DNA of 14,464 nt from Pseudomonadota bacterium. GTDB taxonomy: Bacteria; Pseudomonadota; Gammaproteobacteria; Acidiferrobacterales; Acidiferrobacteraceae. Position numbers and translations under genes: made by a program. The notes under the pieces are model-generated. The model was not told where the DNA came from. It was given only the letters and a program-made list of their open reading frames with translations, and made no database searches. This document shows positions 1-9,792 of the stretch, piece after piece (position 1 is the first letter of the stretch; each line of letters starts with the position of its first letter). The stretch covers positions 1 through 14,464 of the forward strand of contig JAJZZU010000024.1 in the NCBI GenBank assembly GCA_021797365.1, read 5' to 3'.

Positions 1-125
1 TTGATGATGTGGATATTGTTGCGCTCGCCAAAGATATAGGGGCGCATTTTCGGGTGCCAGAAGCGGGTCTGATGTCCAAAATGGACCCCGGCCTCCAGCA
101 TTTCACGCATTGTGACGCTAGCCAT
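1..125 (-). CDS. rpsB: 30S ribosomal protein S2, N-terminal fragment
   Basis: The minus strand, read from the ATG at 125-123, opens with [20 protein letters not shown] and continues [21 protein letters not shown] to the window edge. This is the highly conserved start of bacterial ribosomal protein S2, a small-subunit protein that binds late in 30S assembly and helps bring in S1. Only about 41 residues are present; the rest lies outside the window. A GGGAGAG ribosome-binding site sits a few bases before the ATG, which fixes the start. In gammaproteobacteria rpsB is usually followed by tsf and is divergent from map, and the divergence from map is seen here. Confidence 0.96.
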   Translation of the reverse strand, partial: MASVTMREMLEAGVHFGHQTRFWHPKMRPYIFGERNNIHII

Positions 126-403
126 GACATCTCTCCCAACGGGTTTGTCCACCGCAGGTCCCGGTCGCCGACTCAAGGCCCATGGCCCCAAGCACCCGAA
201 CGCCGTGACGACCTGCGTGCGATAATGCCTCGAAACGAGGACGCGAGGGGATCCTCGCGTGGCCGCATGCTACCACGGGTACGAGGCTCGTAACAGTACT
301 GGGCGAATCGCGCGGCGACGACGCCATGGCCTTCCCAGGTTGAATACCGACGGCGGACAACGGACAATACACCGACATTCATTGTCGACCCCCCAGACTT
401 CTG
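126..403. promoter_or_regulatory. Divergent rpsB/map intergenic region with inverted repeats in the rpsB leader
   Basis: This 278 bp gap must hold the promoters of both rpsB (minus) and map (plus). A perfect 8 bp inverted repeat with a 4-base loop lies at 241-260 (ACGCGAGG / CCTCGCGT). A smaller one, CCTCG-AAA-CGAGG, lies at 228-240. The arm GCCTCG at 227-232 could instead pair with CGAGGC at 282-287 and enclose the 8 bp hairpin. These lie 100-160 bases upstream of the rpsB start, so they would be in its leader RNA if transcription starts further upstream. In E. coli, rpsB is autoregulated by S2 through its leader; a similar role here is inference. Confidence 0.5.
340..368 (+). promoter_or_regulatory. 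Candidate sigma-70 promoter for map-glnD
   Basis: TTGAAT at 340-345 and GACAAT at 363-368 are separated by 17 bases; each matches the sigma-70 consensus at 4 of 6 positions. Transcription would start near 375, about 30 bases before the map start. It is the best plus-strand candidate I found in the gap, but matches of this quality also occur by chance. Confidence 0.25.
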
Positions 404-1171
404 ATGCCCATTACGATCAAGACCGAAGCCGAAATCCGCAAAATGCGCGTCGCCGGGCGGCTTGCCGCCGATGTCCTGGAGATGATCGCACCTCATGTGG
501 TCCCCGGCATCACCACAGGCGAGCTCGACCGCATCTGTCATGACTATATCGTGTACACCCAAAAAGCGATCCCGGCGCCGCTCAATTACCGAGGCTTTCC
601 GCGCTCCATCTGCACCTCGGTCAATCACCAGGTCTGTCACGGTATTCCCGGCGACCGTGTATTGAAGCGCGGCGACATCGTCAATATCGACATCACCGTG
701 ATCAAAGACGAGTATCACGGTGATACGAGTCGCATGTTCTATGTGGGAGAACCCTCGATCGCCGCGCGTCGCCTGACCGAGGTCACCTATGAATGCCTGG
801 TGCGTGGCATACGACTCGTACGCCCCGGCATCCATCTGGGTGATATCGGTCACGCCATCCAGACCTTCGCCGAAGGCCAGCACTACTCAGTGGTGCGCGA
901 ATACTGCGGACACGGCATAGGCCGCGCCTTCCATGAGGACCCGCAGGTCCTGCATTACGGGCGCCCCGGGACCGGCGTGACGCTGGAGGCGGGCATGATC
1001 TTCACGATAGAGCCCATGATCAATCAGCGCGCCGCCGGGGTGAAGCTTCTGCCTGACAACTGGACGGTCGTCACCCGCGATCACGGCCTCTCCGCCCAAT
1101 GGGAACACACGGTGTTGGTGACACCCTCCGGATACGAGGTCCTGACCCTGCGCCACGACGAGACCATCTAA
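404..1171 (+). CDS. map: Type I methionine aminopeptidase
   Basis: A 255-residue cytosolic metallopeptidase that removes the initiator methionine from new proteins when the second residue is small. The length is normal for the bacterial type I family (about 264 in E. coli). The metal and catalytic residues are all present: H79 (NHQVCHGIPGD), D96 (NIDIT), D107 (HGDTSRMF), H170 (GHGIG), H177 (FHEDP), E203 (FTIEPM) and E234 (QWEHTVLV). The ATG at 404 opens MPITIKTEAEIRKMRVAGRL, the expected N-terminus, although the Shine-Dalgarno sequence before it is poor. It is divergent from rpsB. glnD begins 10 bases after its TAA stop, so the two are probably co-transcribed, an arrangement common in gammaproteobacteria. 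Confidence 0.97.
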   Translation: MPITIKTEAEIRKMRVAGRLAADVLEMIAPHVVPGITTGELDRICHDYIVYTQKAIPAPLNYRGFPRSICTSVNHQVCHGIPGDRVLKRGDIVNIDITVIKDEYHGDTSRMFYVGEPSIAARRLTEVTYECLVRGIRLVRPGIHLGDIGHAIQTFAEGQHYSVVREYCGHGIGRAFHEDPQVLHYGRPGTGVTLEAGMIFTIEPMINQRAAGVKLLPDNWTVVTRDHGLSAQWEHTVLVTPSGYEVLTLRHDETI

Positions 1172-1181
1172 AGGGCCACAC

Positions 1182-3830
1182 ATGGCGACCAAGGCCGTGG
1201 TGCCGATCCTAGACCCGGACATCACGCGATTTCGCGAGAGGCTGCGTGCCGGTGATGCGCGCCTGCGGGCCACGCACGACGCCGAACTGCCGCGCCGGCG
1301 CCGGGGACTCGGGATCCAGGCGCTTCAGCTACGCACGGCGCTGATTGATGATGTCCTGCGCGAGGCCTACGCCCGGCACGAGTCCTTGCTTCCGAATACC
1401 GTGTCCGTGGCGCTCGTGGCGGTTGGGGGCTACGGACGCGGCGAACTCCACCCCGCCTCCGATATCGACCTGCTGTTGCTCCAAGACAGCCCTCGATACG
1501 CCAATACCCAGGCCTTCGCCGAACCCTTCCTGCGCTTTCTCTGGGATATCGGCCTCACCGTGGGGCACAGCGTTCGATCGCATCACGACTGCCTGCGGGT
1601 CGCGCGCTCCGACATCACGGTCATGACCAACCTCATGGAGGCGCGCCTGTTGACCGGCGACGAGGCGCTGCTCGCGCGCCTCGCGCACGACCTCGCGTCG
1701 CCTTCTCTATGGTCCAGCGCGCGATTCTTTGACGCCAAACTCGCCGAGCAGCGCTCGCGTCACACCCGTTATGACGACACCGGCTACAACCTGGAACCGA
1801 ACGTCAAGGAAGGCCCGGGGGGGCTGCGCGACATCCATACGATCGGCTGGATCACCCAGCGCCACTTCGGTTCCGCCGACCTCCATGACCTCGTCAAGGT
1901 GGGCTTCCTGGACGAGCGCGAATACCACACGCTCATAGACGCACGGAACTTTCTCTGGCAGATCCGCAACGGCCTTCATCTCCTGGCGCGGCGGCGCGAG
2001 GATCGCCTGCTTTTCGACCATCAGCGGACCCTGGCCCAGAAGATGGGTTATGTGGACCGCCCGGGGCGGCTTGCCGTCGAACAGTTCATGAAGCGGTATT
2101 ACCGCACGGTAAAGCAGGTCCAGCTTCTGAACGAAATCCTCCTACAACACTTCGCCGAGACCCTGCGCGCACCAAGGCGGCCGGTGATAAAGCCGCTAAG
2201 CCCCCGGTTCCGGGCCCGCAACGGCTTCCTGGAGGCCGTCGACGCGCACGTCTTCGCCGAAGACCCGCGCGCCATCCTCGACCTGTTCCGGGTTTTGCAG
2301 GAGCACCCCGCGCTCCAGGGTGTGCGCGCCGCCACCATCCGCCTGTTGCGGGCGCACCTATCCTTGATAGATGGGGCCTTCCGTCACGACCCGGCCACCC
2401 GATCGGCATTCCTCGCCATTTTGCGGGCACCGTCGGGCGTCACCAAGGCCTTGCGGCGCATGAACGCCTACGGCGTCCTCGGCGCCTATATCCCGGCCTT
2501 CGGCAAGATCGTGGGCCAGATGCAGCACGACCTCTTTCATGTCTACACGGTCGACGAGCACAGCCTGTTCGTCTTGCGTAATGTCCGGCGCCTTATGCAG
2601 CCTGAGTATCACGCCGAACTGCCGGGAGTAAGCGAGATCGGCCATGCGCTTGCCAAACCCGAACGCCTGTATCTGGCAGCACTCTTCCATGACATCGCCA
2701 AAGGGCGTGGCGGCGATCATTCCCGCCTCGGTGAATCCGAGGCCCGCGGCTTCTGCCAGCGACTCGGCCTGAGTGAGTATGACAGCGAGTTCGTCGCCTG
2801 GCTCGTGCGCCATCATCTCGTCATGTCCTGGACCGCACAACACACCGACATCTCGGATCCGGGGATCATCGCCGATTTTGCGCGGCTCGTAGGCGACCGT
2901 GAGCATCTCGACAACCTCTATGTGCTTACCGTGGCGGATATCCGCGGGACCAGCCCGAGCGTGTGGAACGACTGGAAGGGACAGTTGCTCGCAGGTCTCT
3001 ATCGCGATGCGACACGCGTCCTGCGGCGCGGCATAGGCGAGGCCATCGCCATCGACGCGCGTGTTGCCGACGTGCGGCGTGAGACCCTGGAACGTATCGG
3101 GGACTGCGCACCTCGCGAGGCGATCGAGCAGCATTGGGCACGCATGGACGCAGACTACTTCCTGCGCCACGACGCCTGGGCCCTGGCCTGGCACGCCTGC
3201 GCCATCGCCCGGCACCGATCGGCGACGCTGCCCGCCATCGAGGCGCGCGTGCGTCCCGATCACGCCGCAGTCGAGTTTCTCGTCTTCAGCCCCTTGAGCG
3301 ACGAACTTTTCGCTATAGTCACCGGCAGCTTGGAACGTCTCAATCTCTCGATCGTCGATGCCCGCATCCATATGGCCTCGGGCTATGCCCTCGACTGTTT
3401 CGTGGCGCTCACCGCCGACGGCAAGCCGCCGAACGCCCGCGAGTTGTCGCACATGACCAAACAGGTACGCACCGACCTTACCGCCGGATTTCGCGAGACC
3501 CCCGTCCGCCCCCTGCCCCGTGCCCTGAAAAATTTCCCGATCGCCACCGAGGTGCACTTCTCGTCGACCGCCAATGGCCAGCTCACAGTCATGGAGGTCA
3601 TCGCTCAGGACCGTCCGGGACTGCTTCACCAACTGGCCCTGGCGCTTCTTGCCGGCCGCACGCGCATCGTAACCGCCAAGGTGGCGACCTTCGGGGAGCG
3701 CGCCGAAGATGTGTTCTTTCTCACCGACGAACGCGGTAAACCCTTCGGCCGGGGCGCCTCGCAACGCCTGACGGAACTCGCGGATGCCATTCGCGCGCGC
3801 CTGGACGGGGCGGCCCCGATTCCACGATAA
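1182..3830 (+). CDS. glnD: Bifunctional [protein-PII] uridylyltransferase / uridylyl-removing enzyme
   Basis: GlnD senses glutamine and adds or removes UMP on PII proteins (GlnB/GlnK), controlling glutamine synthetase and nitrogen gene expression. The 882 residues match the usual length (about 890). Domains in order: a nucleotidyltransferase domain with GGYGRGELHPASDIDL at about 82-97 (catalytic acidic residues D94 and D96); a central helical region; an HD phosphohydrolase domain with LFHDIAKGRGGDHS (H503, D504), which does the uridylyl removal; and two C-terminal ACT domains, from about 697 (VEFLVFSPLSDELFAIVTGS) and from about 801 (LTVMEVIAQDRPGLLHQL), the glutamine sensors. The ATG at 1182 follows AAAGGG and lies 10 bases after map. 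It ends with TAA, convergent with the transporter island. No lesion is visible. Confidence 0.97.
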   Translation: MATKAVVPILDPDITRFRERLRAGDARLRATHDAELPRRRRGLGIQALQLRTALIDDVLREAYARHESLLPNTVSVALVAVGGYGRGELHPASDIDLLLLQDSPRYANTQAFAEPFLRFLWDIGLTVGHSVRSHHDCLRVARSDITVMTNLMEARLLTGDEALLARLAHDLASPSLWSSARFFDAKLAEQRSRHTRYDDTGYNLEPNVKEGPGGLRDIHTIGWITQRHFGSADLHDLVKVGFLDEREYHTLIDARNFLWQIRNGLHLLARRREDRLLFDHQRTLAQKMGYVDRPGRLAVEQFMKRYYRTVKQVQLLNEILLQHFAETLRAPRRPVIKPLSPRFRARNGFLEAVDAHVFAEDPRAILDLFRVLQEHPALQGVRAATIRLLRAHLSLIDGAFRHDPATRSAFLAILRAPSGVTKALRRMNAYGVLGAYIPAFGKIVGQMQHDLFHVYTVDEHSLFVLRNVRRLMQPEYHAELPGVSEIGHALAKPERLYLAALFHDIAKGRGGDHSRLGESEARGFCQRLGLSEYDSEFVAWLVRHHLVMSWTAQHTDISDPGIIADFARLVGDREHLDNLYVLTVADIRGTSPSVWNDWKGQLLAGLYRDATRVLRRGIGEAIAIDARVADVRRETLERIGDCAPREAIEQHWARMDADYFLRHDAWALAWHACAIARHRSATLPAIEARVRPDHAAVEFLVFSPLSDELFAIVTGSLERLNLSIVDARIHMASGYALDCFVALTADGKPPNARELSHMTKQVRTDLTAGFRETPVRPLPRALKNFPIATEVHFSSTANGQLTVMEVIAQDRPGLLHQLALALLAGRTRIVTAKVATFGERAEDVFFLTDERGKPFGRGASQRLTELADAIRARLDGAAPIPR

Positions 3831-3879
3831 CGATCTGAAGCCGACCTACGGCCAGTCCGGCGCGACCGAATCGTCATTC

Positions 3880-4686
3880 CTAATGGCCCGCGCTCTGATA
3901 GCGCCGCAGGCCCAGGCTCCAGATGGTATAGGCCGCCAGACCCGCCCCAAGGGCTGCAAGCGGCGTAAAGACGATCGCCCCGACATCGAGTGGCGATTTC
4001 TGGAGCAGGACACGCCCGGGATAATAACTGACGGCGGCAAATGGCACGACGTAGGTCATGGCGAGCTGCACGACCCGGCCGTAGGCATCCATGGGAAACT
4101 TCGCGATCTCGGCCAAATTGTTTACGAAAAACGGCACCGCGCTGGTCGGCGTGGGCTCCCAGAACACATAGCTATTGGCGGCCAGATTGATTGCCAGCAC
4201 CATCAACACACCGCATAATAGCGTACTCGCCAGATACGCCATTCGAGCCGCATTCCAGACCAGATGAAGATGGACGCTGCTTGCCACGATAAGCACGATG
4301 CCGAGGAGGCTTGTGGCTGCGCCCTAATGAAAATTCGATATCTTCGCAAGGACCATGAATAAGGGCGGGGCCGGACTCAGCAGAATGCGATCAAAGGTGC
4401 CTTGACTCACGAGCGTCCGCAGGGTCCACGGGCCTGCCGCAGCAATATCTGCGACACCTTGGGGTATCAGGATCATGGCAAACAGAAACGCCACCTGCCA
4501 GCGGTTCCACCCGGAAATAGCGGGGATATGGGCAAAGACGGCGCCCAGAAATATCAAACCCGTGGCTTGCTTCAGACCAGAACCGAGGATTCCAATCCAG
4601 AAATCCCACGGAAACTCGAACTGTGAACGCATGTGCAGATAAATGAGCCTGCCGTATAAGGACACCCAGCGTCTTGTCGCACCCAT
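3880..4686 (-). pseudogene. ABC-2 family permease (COG3694-like) interrupted by an in-frame TAG
   Basis: The second membrane subunit of an ABC exporter, about 268 codons starting at the ATG at 4686, two bases after the upstream permease's TGA, with AGAGGG before it. The first 120 residues begin MGATRRWVSLYGRLIYLHMR and contain FEFPWDFWIGILGSGLKQA, typical of the ABC2_membrane_6 (DUF990) type. Codon 121 is TAG (4326-4324, ...SNFH-stop-GAATSLLG...). The same frame then continues without any other stop for 147 residues that look like the rest of the protein, including hydrophobic helices and VPFAAVSYYPGRVLLQK near the end. The terminal stop is TAG, followed two codons later by TGA. Six membrane helices are expected. 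Either the gene was recently inactivated or the UAG is read through. Confidence 0.82.
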
Positions 4687-4688
4687 GA

Positions 4689-5450
4689 TCACCCTCTGAG
4701 GACCGTGAGACGTCGTAGACCAGAAGCCCACACGGCCCTTGCCAGAAACCACAACACGATGACCCAAACGAGCTGTATGCCAAGTTCCGGCAGGGCCGAT
4801 GCGCGCCCAAGGTATAGGGACAGCGGGATATACACGATCGCCTGAAACGGCGAGAGATGCGCCACCACCGCAAGCGGTGACGGCAACAAGGCAAGCGGCA
4901 CCACGGCCCCCGATAGAATATCGGTGACGGCGCCCCTCAACCACACGAGGCCCACGATGTTTTCCGTCCAAAAGGACACGGCTGCCATGAGGTAACTGAT
5001 CAAAAACTTGACCCAGAAACCCATGGCCACACTCACGGCAAACGCGAAGCCCGCGCCCGCCGACGGTGGCGCCAGCGGATGCAGGAATATCTCTGCGAGC
5101 ACGAGTGCCGACGGAATGCTGGAAAGACCGTCTGCGCACGCGCCGCCAACCACCATGGCCAGCCGCCCCATCTGAAGATCCATGGGACGCATCAGTTCCG
5201 TCAGAATCTCGCCCGTACGTATACGATTGAAGAGCTGCGTCTCGACGCGGAACGTCAATAGTCCGTTTATCAGGAACGACCATACGAGATAGGTGCGCAT
5301 CTGCGCCCAGTCAAAGCCACCTACATCAACGGTGGACGAATAGGCGTCTCGCCAAACGAAATACGGGATTACAAACCACGCAAGGTTGCCGAGAAACGCA
5401 AACAGCGCGGTCCTGCGACGGGCCATACCATCCAGGAATGCGACGCGCAC
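4689..5450 (-). CDS. ABC-2 family permease (COG4587-like)
   Basis: First membrane subunit of the second ABC exporter, 253 residues from the GTG at 5450. It is hydrophobic throughout. Segments include ALFAFLGNLAWFVIPYFVW, YLVWSFLINGLLTF, a cytoplasmic stretch with RIRTGEILTELMRPMDLQMG, FAVSVAMGFWVKFLISYLMA and LGIQLVWVIVLWFLARAVWA. The stretch TGEILTELMRPMDLQ resembles the conserved 'G.i...L.rP.d' segment of this family. The next permease starts two bases after the TGA. The true start is uncertain: no ribosome-binding site precedes the GTG, whereas an AGGAG (5483-5479) lies seven bases before an ATC codon at 5471-5469 that would give seven more family-like residues (xWSYATL). The upstream ATPase stop is 38 bases before the GTG. 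The transported substrate is not known. Confidence 0.85.
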   Translation of the reverse strand: MRVAFLDGMARRRTALFAFLGNLAWFVIPYFVWRDAYSSTVDVGGFDWAQMRTYLVWSFLINGLLTFRVETQLFNRIRTGEILTELMRPMDLQMGRLAMVVGGACADGLSSIPSALVLAEIFLHPLAPPSAGAGFAFAVSVAMGFWVKFLISYLMAAVSFWTENIVGLVWLRGAVTDILSGAVVPLALLPSPLAVVAHLSPFQAIVYIPLSLYLGRASALPELGIQLVWVIVLWFLARAVWASGLRRLTVLRG

Positions 5451-5488
5451 GAGCGTCGCGTAAGACCAGATTGAGGCGCTCCTATCCG

Positions 5489-6518
5489 TCAGCCGCCCTC
5501 CTCGTACCGCAATTCCCCTCTATAAAGTCTGCGGATGACGCTTTCAGTGTCGGGCCCGTCCACCCGCACATCCCTCACCGGCAAAGCGGGTAGCAGTCTT
5601 TGGATCAGCGACGCGGAACTGACCACGCGGTTATCGAATCGTACTTGGAGACGATAGACGGTGTCGGCCGTCAGCGCGATTGTCGGGTACGGAGCCAAAA
5701 GCGCGCGGGCTTTGACGGCAGCGTCAGCCACCGCGATCGAAAACACGAACTCTATCAGGTGCTCATGCCCAAAGCGCATGCGCACGCCCTCGAGGCTGCC
5801 ATCGTGGACGATCCGCCCATTCCCCATCATGACAAGCCGGTCACATATCTCATCGATATCCCCGATATCATGCGAGGCCATAACGAGCGTCGTCCGACGT
5901 TCCTCGCTGAGCCCTCGCAAAAGCCGTCGTATGTCGCTTTTCACGGCCACGTCGAGCCCTATGGTCGGCTCATCCAGATACAGAATGGCAGGCTCGTGCA
6001 ACAGCGCCGCGACCAAATCGCAACGCATGCGTTCCCCGAGCGAAAGCTGGCGCGCCGGCCTGTCCAGCAAGGCACCGATTCCAAGAACATCGATGAGTTG
6101 CCCCATATTGCGCGCAAGGGATACCCGCTCGACCCCGTACAGCCGGCCGATCGTCTCCAAGGACTCGATGACGGGGAGATCCCACCAAAGCTGGGTGCGA
6201 TGACCGAATACGGCACCGATCCGGCGGTTGTTCTTGACTCGGTAGCGCCAAGGAACGAGGCCGCCCACCACGACCGTCCCGGAGGTAGGCGTCAGCACCC
6301 CGGTCAGGATCTTCAGAGTGGTTGATTTTCCGGCCCCGTTCGGCCCCACGAATGCCAGGCGCTCGCCTGCGCCGATCTCCAGGCTTGATACCCTGCAGGG
6401 CCACAACGTCGCGCCATCGGGGCCGCAGGACGTGGCGCATCGCACCCGCAAGGCCCGGGGGCTTGTCCGGCACCCGATACACGCGAATCAGGTCCGTTGC
6501 GATCATGGGTGGCCCCAT
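5489..6518 (-). pseudogene. ABC transporter ATP-binding protein (COG4586-like) with a one-base frameshift
   Basis: Nucleotide-binding subunit of the second ABC exporter, about 342 residues once the frame is repaired. Translation should start at the ATG at 6518, preceded by AGGAGG at 8-base spacing, and gives MGPPMIATDLIRVYRVPDKP. After VVALQGI the frame is lost at an AA pair (6386-6385). Deleting one A joins it to SLEIGAGERLAFVGPNGAGK, which holds Walker A. Downstream are VFGHRTQLWWDLP (the Q-loop region characteristic of the COG4586 group), the signature LSLGERMRCDL, Walker B ILYLDEPTIGLD and the H-loop MASHD. A roughly 100-residue C-terminal domain follows. All catalytic motifs lie after the frameshift, so the gene is otherwise well preserved. 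It lies 112 bases after the FtsX-type permease and just before the two ABC-2 permeases. Confidence 0.85.
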
Positions 6519-6630
6519 CCGGGGATCCTCCTGATGTTCCTATCCATTCGAGATCCGGGCGCCCGCTTCCCCTTATGGGGCCCAAACCAATTAAGGCCAT
6601 GGCACCCACCGATCCCTTGCGAGCGCCCTC

Positions 6631-9030
6631 CTACAGATCAGCCGTGTTGCGCGGCGCCCTCGTGGCGTTCATGACAGGCCACCCTATGGAAACACCGCTC
6701 GCCGCCCCCACCACGAGAACACTGGCGGGGGCGACCCACAGGGCAATAGAGGGGGCATGATAAAAAAACCCGCCCAACAAGTGCACGAGAAAGAACCCGA
6801 GGCCCGCACCTAACACACACCCAGGCACCACCTGCCACAATACCGCGCGGACAGCGATGCGCCGGAAGTCCTTCGAGCCGGCACCAAGGACCGCGCGAAT
6901 ACGGTACTCGCCGGCCTTCCACCGGCCGATGTAGTCTTGCACGGCGTAGATGCCCACCAGGGTCGTCATAATTCCTGCCACCGCCAGCATCATGAGCACT
7001 TGCCCCACGCCGGACGCATAGCGCGCCCGTCTCCCGATAAGACTCTTGTATGATCGCACCCGCATAACGACAGCGCCGGGAACCGCCTTTTGAATCTCAT
7101 CCTTGACCGCCCGCTCGTATGCCGCCCCCCTATCCCTCAGCGCCACCACAAGTTGCCCAGATACACCGGCGAAAATATCGTGGATGCAGCTGTCCATTGG
7201 CAAATAGATGGTGCCGAGCGTGCGCATCCAGGGCTGCAGTTGCCAAGAGACCGGTGCCGCGACACCACTGACCTGCACTGTTCGACGCCCCATACTCAGC
7301 ACCCGCCCCAAACACCGCTTCTCGCCAAAGAACGCATGACAGGCACCCTTTCCAAGAATCGCATCCGGCGAGGCCTGGGCCATCACAGTGCGTGACAGCG
7401 CGCGACCGCGCGTCAAAGGCACCGATAGCGCCTGGAAGAATCCCGTACCCACCCAGTCCACGTTCAGATAGCCCAATCGCCTCCCGGTCCTGAAATCACC
7501 GCCAACCTTGGCCCGCGACCACGGTAGGGTCGCAGCCACCGCCGCGATCGATACATAGGGCTGGCGCTCCAAACGATGCACGATACTGCGCCACGCCGCT
7601 GCCGGCCTCGCACCCTGCGGCAAGACGACACGTGCGACGACCCGATTTCGCGGATCAAATCCCAGGGGCCGGTGGAGGGCGACGATAAGACTTGTCACCG
7701 CAACCAAACCGGCCGTCAAAAGCGCCACCGCCAGCGCAATCTGCGCAATACTCAGGCCCTCCAGGAGGCGCCGGGTCTGCCGGCTCATCGTCCGCCCATG
7801 GCCCTCGCCCAATGCCGCGCGTAATACCGAGGCATCCATTTGCCACAATGGGACCGCCACGGCCACAAAGAGCCCCAACCCCGTCAGAAAAAGCATCCCC
7901 ACGATAACCCGCGGGCTAAGCGCAACTGGCAGGAGATACTCGATATGCCCTGAAAACAGCCGCGCCACGAACCAATGGACGCCCAAGGCCGCAACGGGCA
8001 CGGACACACCCCAAATCAACAACATCAGCGGGACTTGCTCCGTCACAAGCGTCAAGGACAGTCGCCACCGCGTGGCCCCGAGGGCCATCCGTACGGCGGC
8101 CTCGTGGAGCCGCGCGCGGTAATGAACAAGGGCATGCTGGCTCAAGTTCACAACCGCCAATACCCAAAGAGCGAGTCCTGCCGCAAGAAATATCCAGCGC
8201 ACCGAGGCCACCCCCTCCAGGTGCACAACGGCGTCGTGCAGAGACACGGCGATGAGGCGCAATCCCCGTGAGGGCGACATCGATCCGGACGACTCCCCGG
8301 CCCCTATGACCTGGGCGATATGGCGCAGCCCTTTATTCAATCGATGCAAGGACGTCGACGCCGTCATCCTCATGATGAGGTAGTCGTTTATGTTGCGATC
8401 CTGCGCGCCCATCCACGGCTTCACGAGCGGTATATAGATATCCGCTTCCGACAAGGGGGGCGTGCGACCGCGCGGCAATACCCCAATAACACGGTAATGG
8501 TGCCGCGACACGTTCAGTTCCGTACCGAGCGCTTCGCGGCCCCTTCCGAAGGCACGCACCCAAAAGCCATGGCTGATCAGGGCCTCCCGCGGCCCATCGG
8601 TACGGCCGGCCGATCGCGACGGCCAACGCCCCAAAACGGGATACACACCGAGTGTCGGGAACATTGACGGTGTGACCTCTCGAACAGTCGCCGCGGTCAG
8701 ACTCCCGTTTACCCGCACCAGGACGTGATCCTGTTGCAGATCAACGAGACCGCCATTGCGGAGCTCGTTACCCAACCCCACCCCGATCTTCCTCCAAACC
8801 TCCGGACTTGCGTCGTAGCCCATTAAACCTCTGTCCGGCACTATGGTCCGCACCCATACCAATTTCGACGCCTGGGGATAAGGCAATGTCCGGCATGCAA
8901 AGGCATAAAACGCGGCCAACGTGAAGCCGTTGACCACAATTGCAGTTGTCATGAGCGCAAAGGCCGCAATCGCGTACCGGGATCCGCGCGCGAGCCCCTG
9001 CACCCATCGAGCGATCGCTTCTGCGGTCAC
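6631..9030 (-). CDS. MacB/ADOP-type ABC permease with two FtsX domains
   Basis: An inner-membrane permease of about 799 residues, built from two MacB-periplasmic-domain plus FtsX-domain units. It has an N-terminal helix ([20 protein letters not shown]), a periplasmic domain with [14 protein letters not shown] and VIGVLPRG, and a first FtsX core with [20 protein letters not shown]. The central linker [20 protein letters not shown] starts the second unit, which has a shorter periplasmic domain and a second core with [17 protein letters not shown]. It ends [15 protein letters not shown], as FtsX permeases usually do. I chose the GTG at 9030: it overlaps the ATPase stop as GTGA and has GGGAGGA at good spacing. 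An ATG at 9060 is the alternative. Such permeases move peptides, lipoproteins or antibiotics mechanically with a LolD-type ATPase and an adaptor. Its TAG stop is a genuine end. No lesion is visible. Confidence 0.9.
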   Translation of the reverse strand: MTAEAIARWVQGLARGSRYAIAAFALMTTAIVVNGFTLAAFYAFACRTLPYPQASKLVWVRTIVPDRGLMGYDASPEVWRKIGVGLGNELRNGGLVDLQQDHVLVRVNGSLTAATVREVTPSMFPTLGVYPVLGRWPSRSAGRTDGPREALISHGFWVRAFGRGREALGTELNVSRHHYRVIGVLPRGRTPPLSEADIYIPLVKPWMGAQDRNINDYLIMRMTASTSLHRLNKGLRHIAQVIGAGESSGSMSPSRGLRLIAVSLHDAVVHLEGVASVRWIFLAAGLALWVLAVVNLSQHALVHYRARLHEAAVRMALGATRWRLSLTLVTEQVPLMLLIWGVSVPVAALGVHWFVARLFSGHIEYLLPVALSPRVIVGMLFLTGLGLFVAVAVPLWQMDASVLRAALGEGHGRTMSRQTRRLLEGLSIAQIALAVALLTAGLVAVTSLIVALHRPLGFDPRNRVVARVVLPQGARPAAAWRSIVHRLERQPYVSIAAVAATLPWSRAKVGGDFRTGRRLGYLNVDWVGTGFFQALSVPLTRGRALSRTVMAQASPDAILGKGACHAFFGEKRCLGRVLSMGRRTVQVSGVAAPVSWQLQPWMRTLGTIYLPMDSCIHDIFAGVSGQLVVALRDRGAAYERAVKDEIQKAVPGAVVMRVRSYKSLIGRRARYASGVGQVLMMLAVAGIMTTLVGIYAVQDYIGRWKAGEYRIRAVLGAGSKDFRRIAVRAVLWQVVPGCVLGAGLGFFLVHLLGGFFYHAPSIALWVAPASVLVVGAASGVSIGWPVMNATRAPRNTADL

Positions 9031-9770
9031 GGTGGTCCTCCCGTAGCGTCCTTTTCCCATTCTCGACTGCTATCGCCCGGGCCTTGCGCAGCCTCCTCCA
9101 GAAGCTTGCCGTCCACAAGACGAATAATGCGGTGCGCCCGCGCGGCGTGCTGGGAATCATGCGTCGCCACCAATATCGTCGCGCCCGTGGCTCTATGCGC
9201 GGTATCGAGCAGGTCCATGACAACTTGGGCGGATGCGGAATCGAGATTGCCTGTGGGCTCGTCCGCCAATATCAATAAGGGGTCCGTGACCAGGGCACGC
9301 GCAATCGCGACACGCTGTGCCTCGCCCCCGGAAAGCTGGTTCGGAAAATGGTGCTCCCGATGACGCATCCGCACCCGATCGAGCCATTCCTCGACTTTCC
9401 GGCGTCTCACCCCGGAAGGGATGCCACCTCGATACACCAAGGGCAACTCCACGTTATCGTGGACGCTGAGATCGCCGATCAGGTTGAAAGACTGAAACAC
9501 AAAGCCGATGTAGGCATTGCGCACGCGCGCTTGCTTATCCGGCGACAGCCCACCGACACTTTGTTGCGCTAGGCGATACTCACCGGCCGATGGCACGTCG
9601 AGAAGACCCAGAATCGCCAATAACGAGGTCTTTCCCGATCCGGAGCGCCCCATGAGCGCCACATATTCACCCTGATCGATGACCAGATCCGCGTCCTGGA
9701 GCGCGTGGGTCACGACGGTATCGGTCCGATAGGACTTACATAGCCCCGCTATTTCGATTATAGGCTTCAT
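9027..9770 (-). CDS. LolD/MacB-type ABC transporter ATP-binding protein
   Basis: Cytoplasmic ATPase of 247 residues that powers the FtsX-type permease. Starting from the ATG at 9770 ([20 protein letters not shown]) it has Walker A GRSGSGKT at 41-48, the Q-loop [16 protein letters not shown], the signature [15 protein letters not shown], Walker [14 protein letters not shown] and the H-loop ATHD, in the order and wording typical of the LolD/MacB/FtsE group. Its stop overlaps the permease start by GTGA, so translation is likely coupled. The frame is open further upstream, to an ATG at 9800 that overlaps the TolC stop; the ATG at 9770 has only a distant GAGGGGG, so a GTG between them is possible. 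The gene is intact. Confidence 0.93.
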   Translation of the reverse strand: MKPIIEIAGLCKSYRTDTVVTHALQDADLVIDQGEYVALMGRSGSGKTSLLAILGLLDVPSAGEYRLAQQSVGGLSPDKQARVRNAYIGFVFQSFNLIGDLSVHDNVELPLVYRGGIPSGVRRRKVEEWLDRVRMRHREHHFPNQLSGGEAQRVAIARALVTDPLLILADEPTGNLDSASAQVVMDLLDTAHRATGATILVATHDSQHAARAHRIIRLVDGKLLEEAAQGPGDSSREWEKDATGGPP

Positions 9771-9792
9771 GTCGTGGCGCACGCGCACCCCC

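Noticed and set aside
2358..3764. 468-codon open frame on the minus strand opposite glnD
   Set aside because: It lies wholly antisense to the clearly coding glnD sequence, shows no recognisable domain, and is the usual by-product of GC-rich codon usage.
5600..6325. 241-codon open frame on the plus strand opposite the ABC ATPase
   Set aside because: The opposite strand encodes Walker A, signature and Walker B motifs. The plus-strand text is low-complexity and family-less.
6519..6630. Terminator between the two exporter sets
   Set aside because: Only a weak five-pair stem (CCTTA/TAAGG) and short GC palindromes are present, with no run of T after them.
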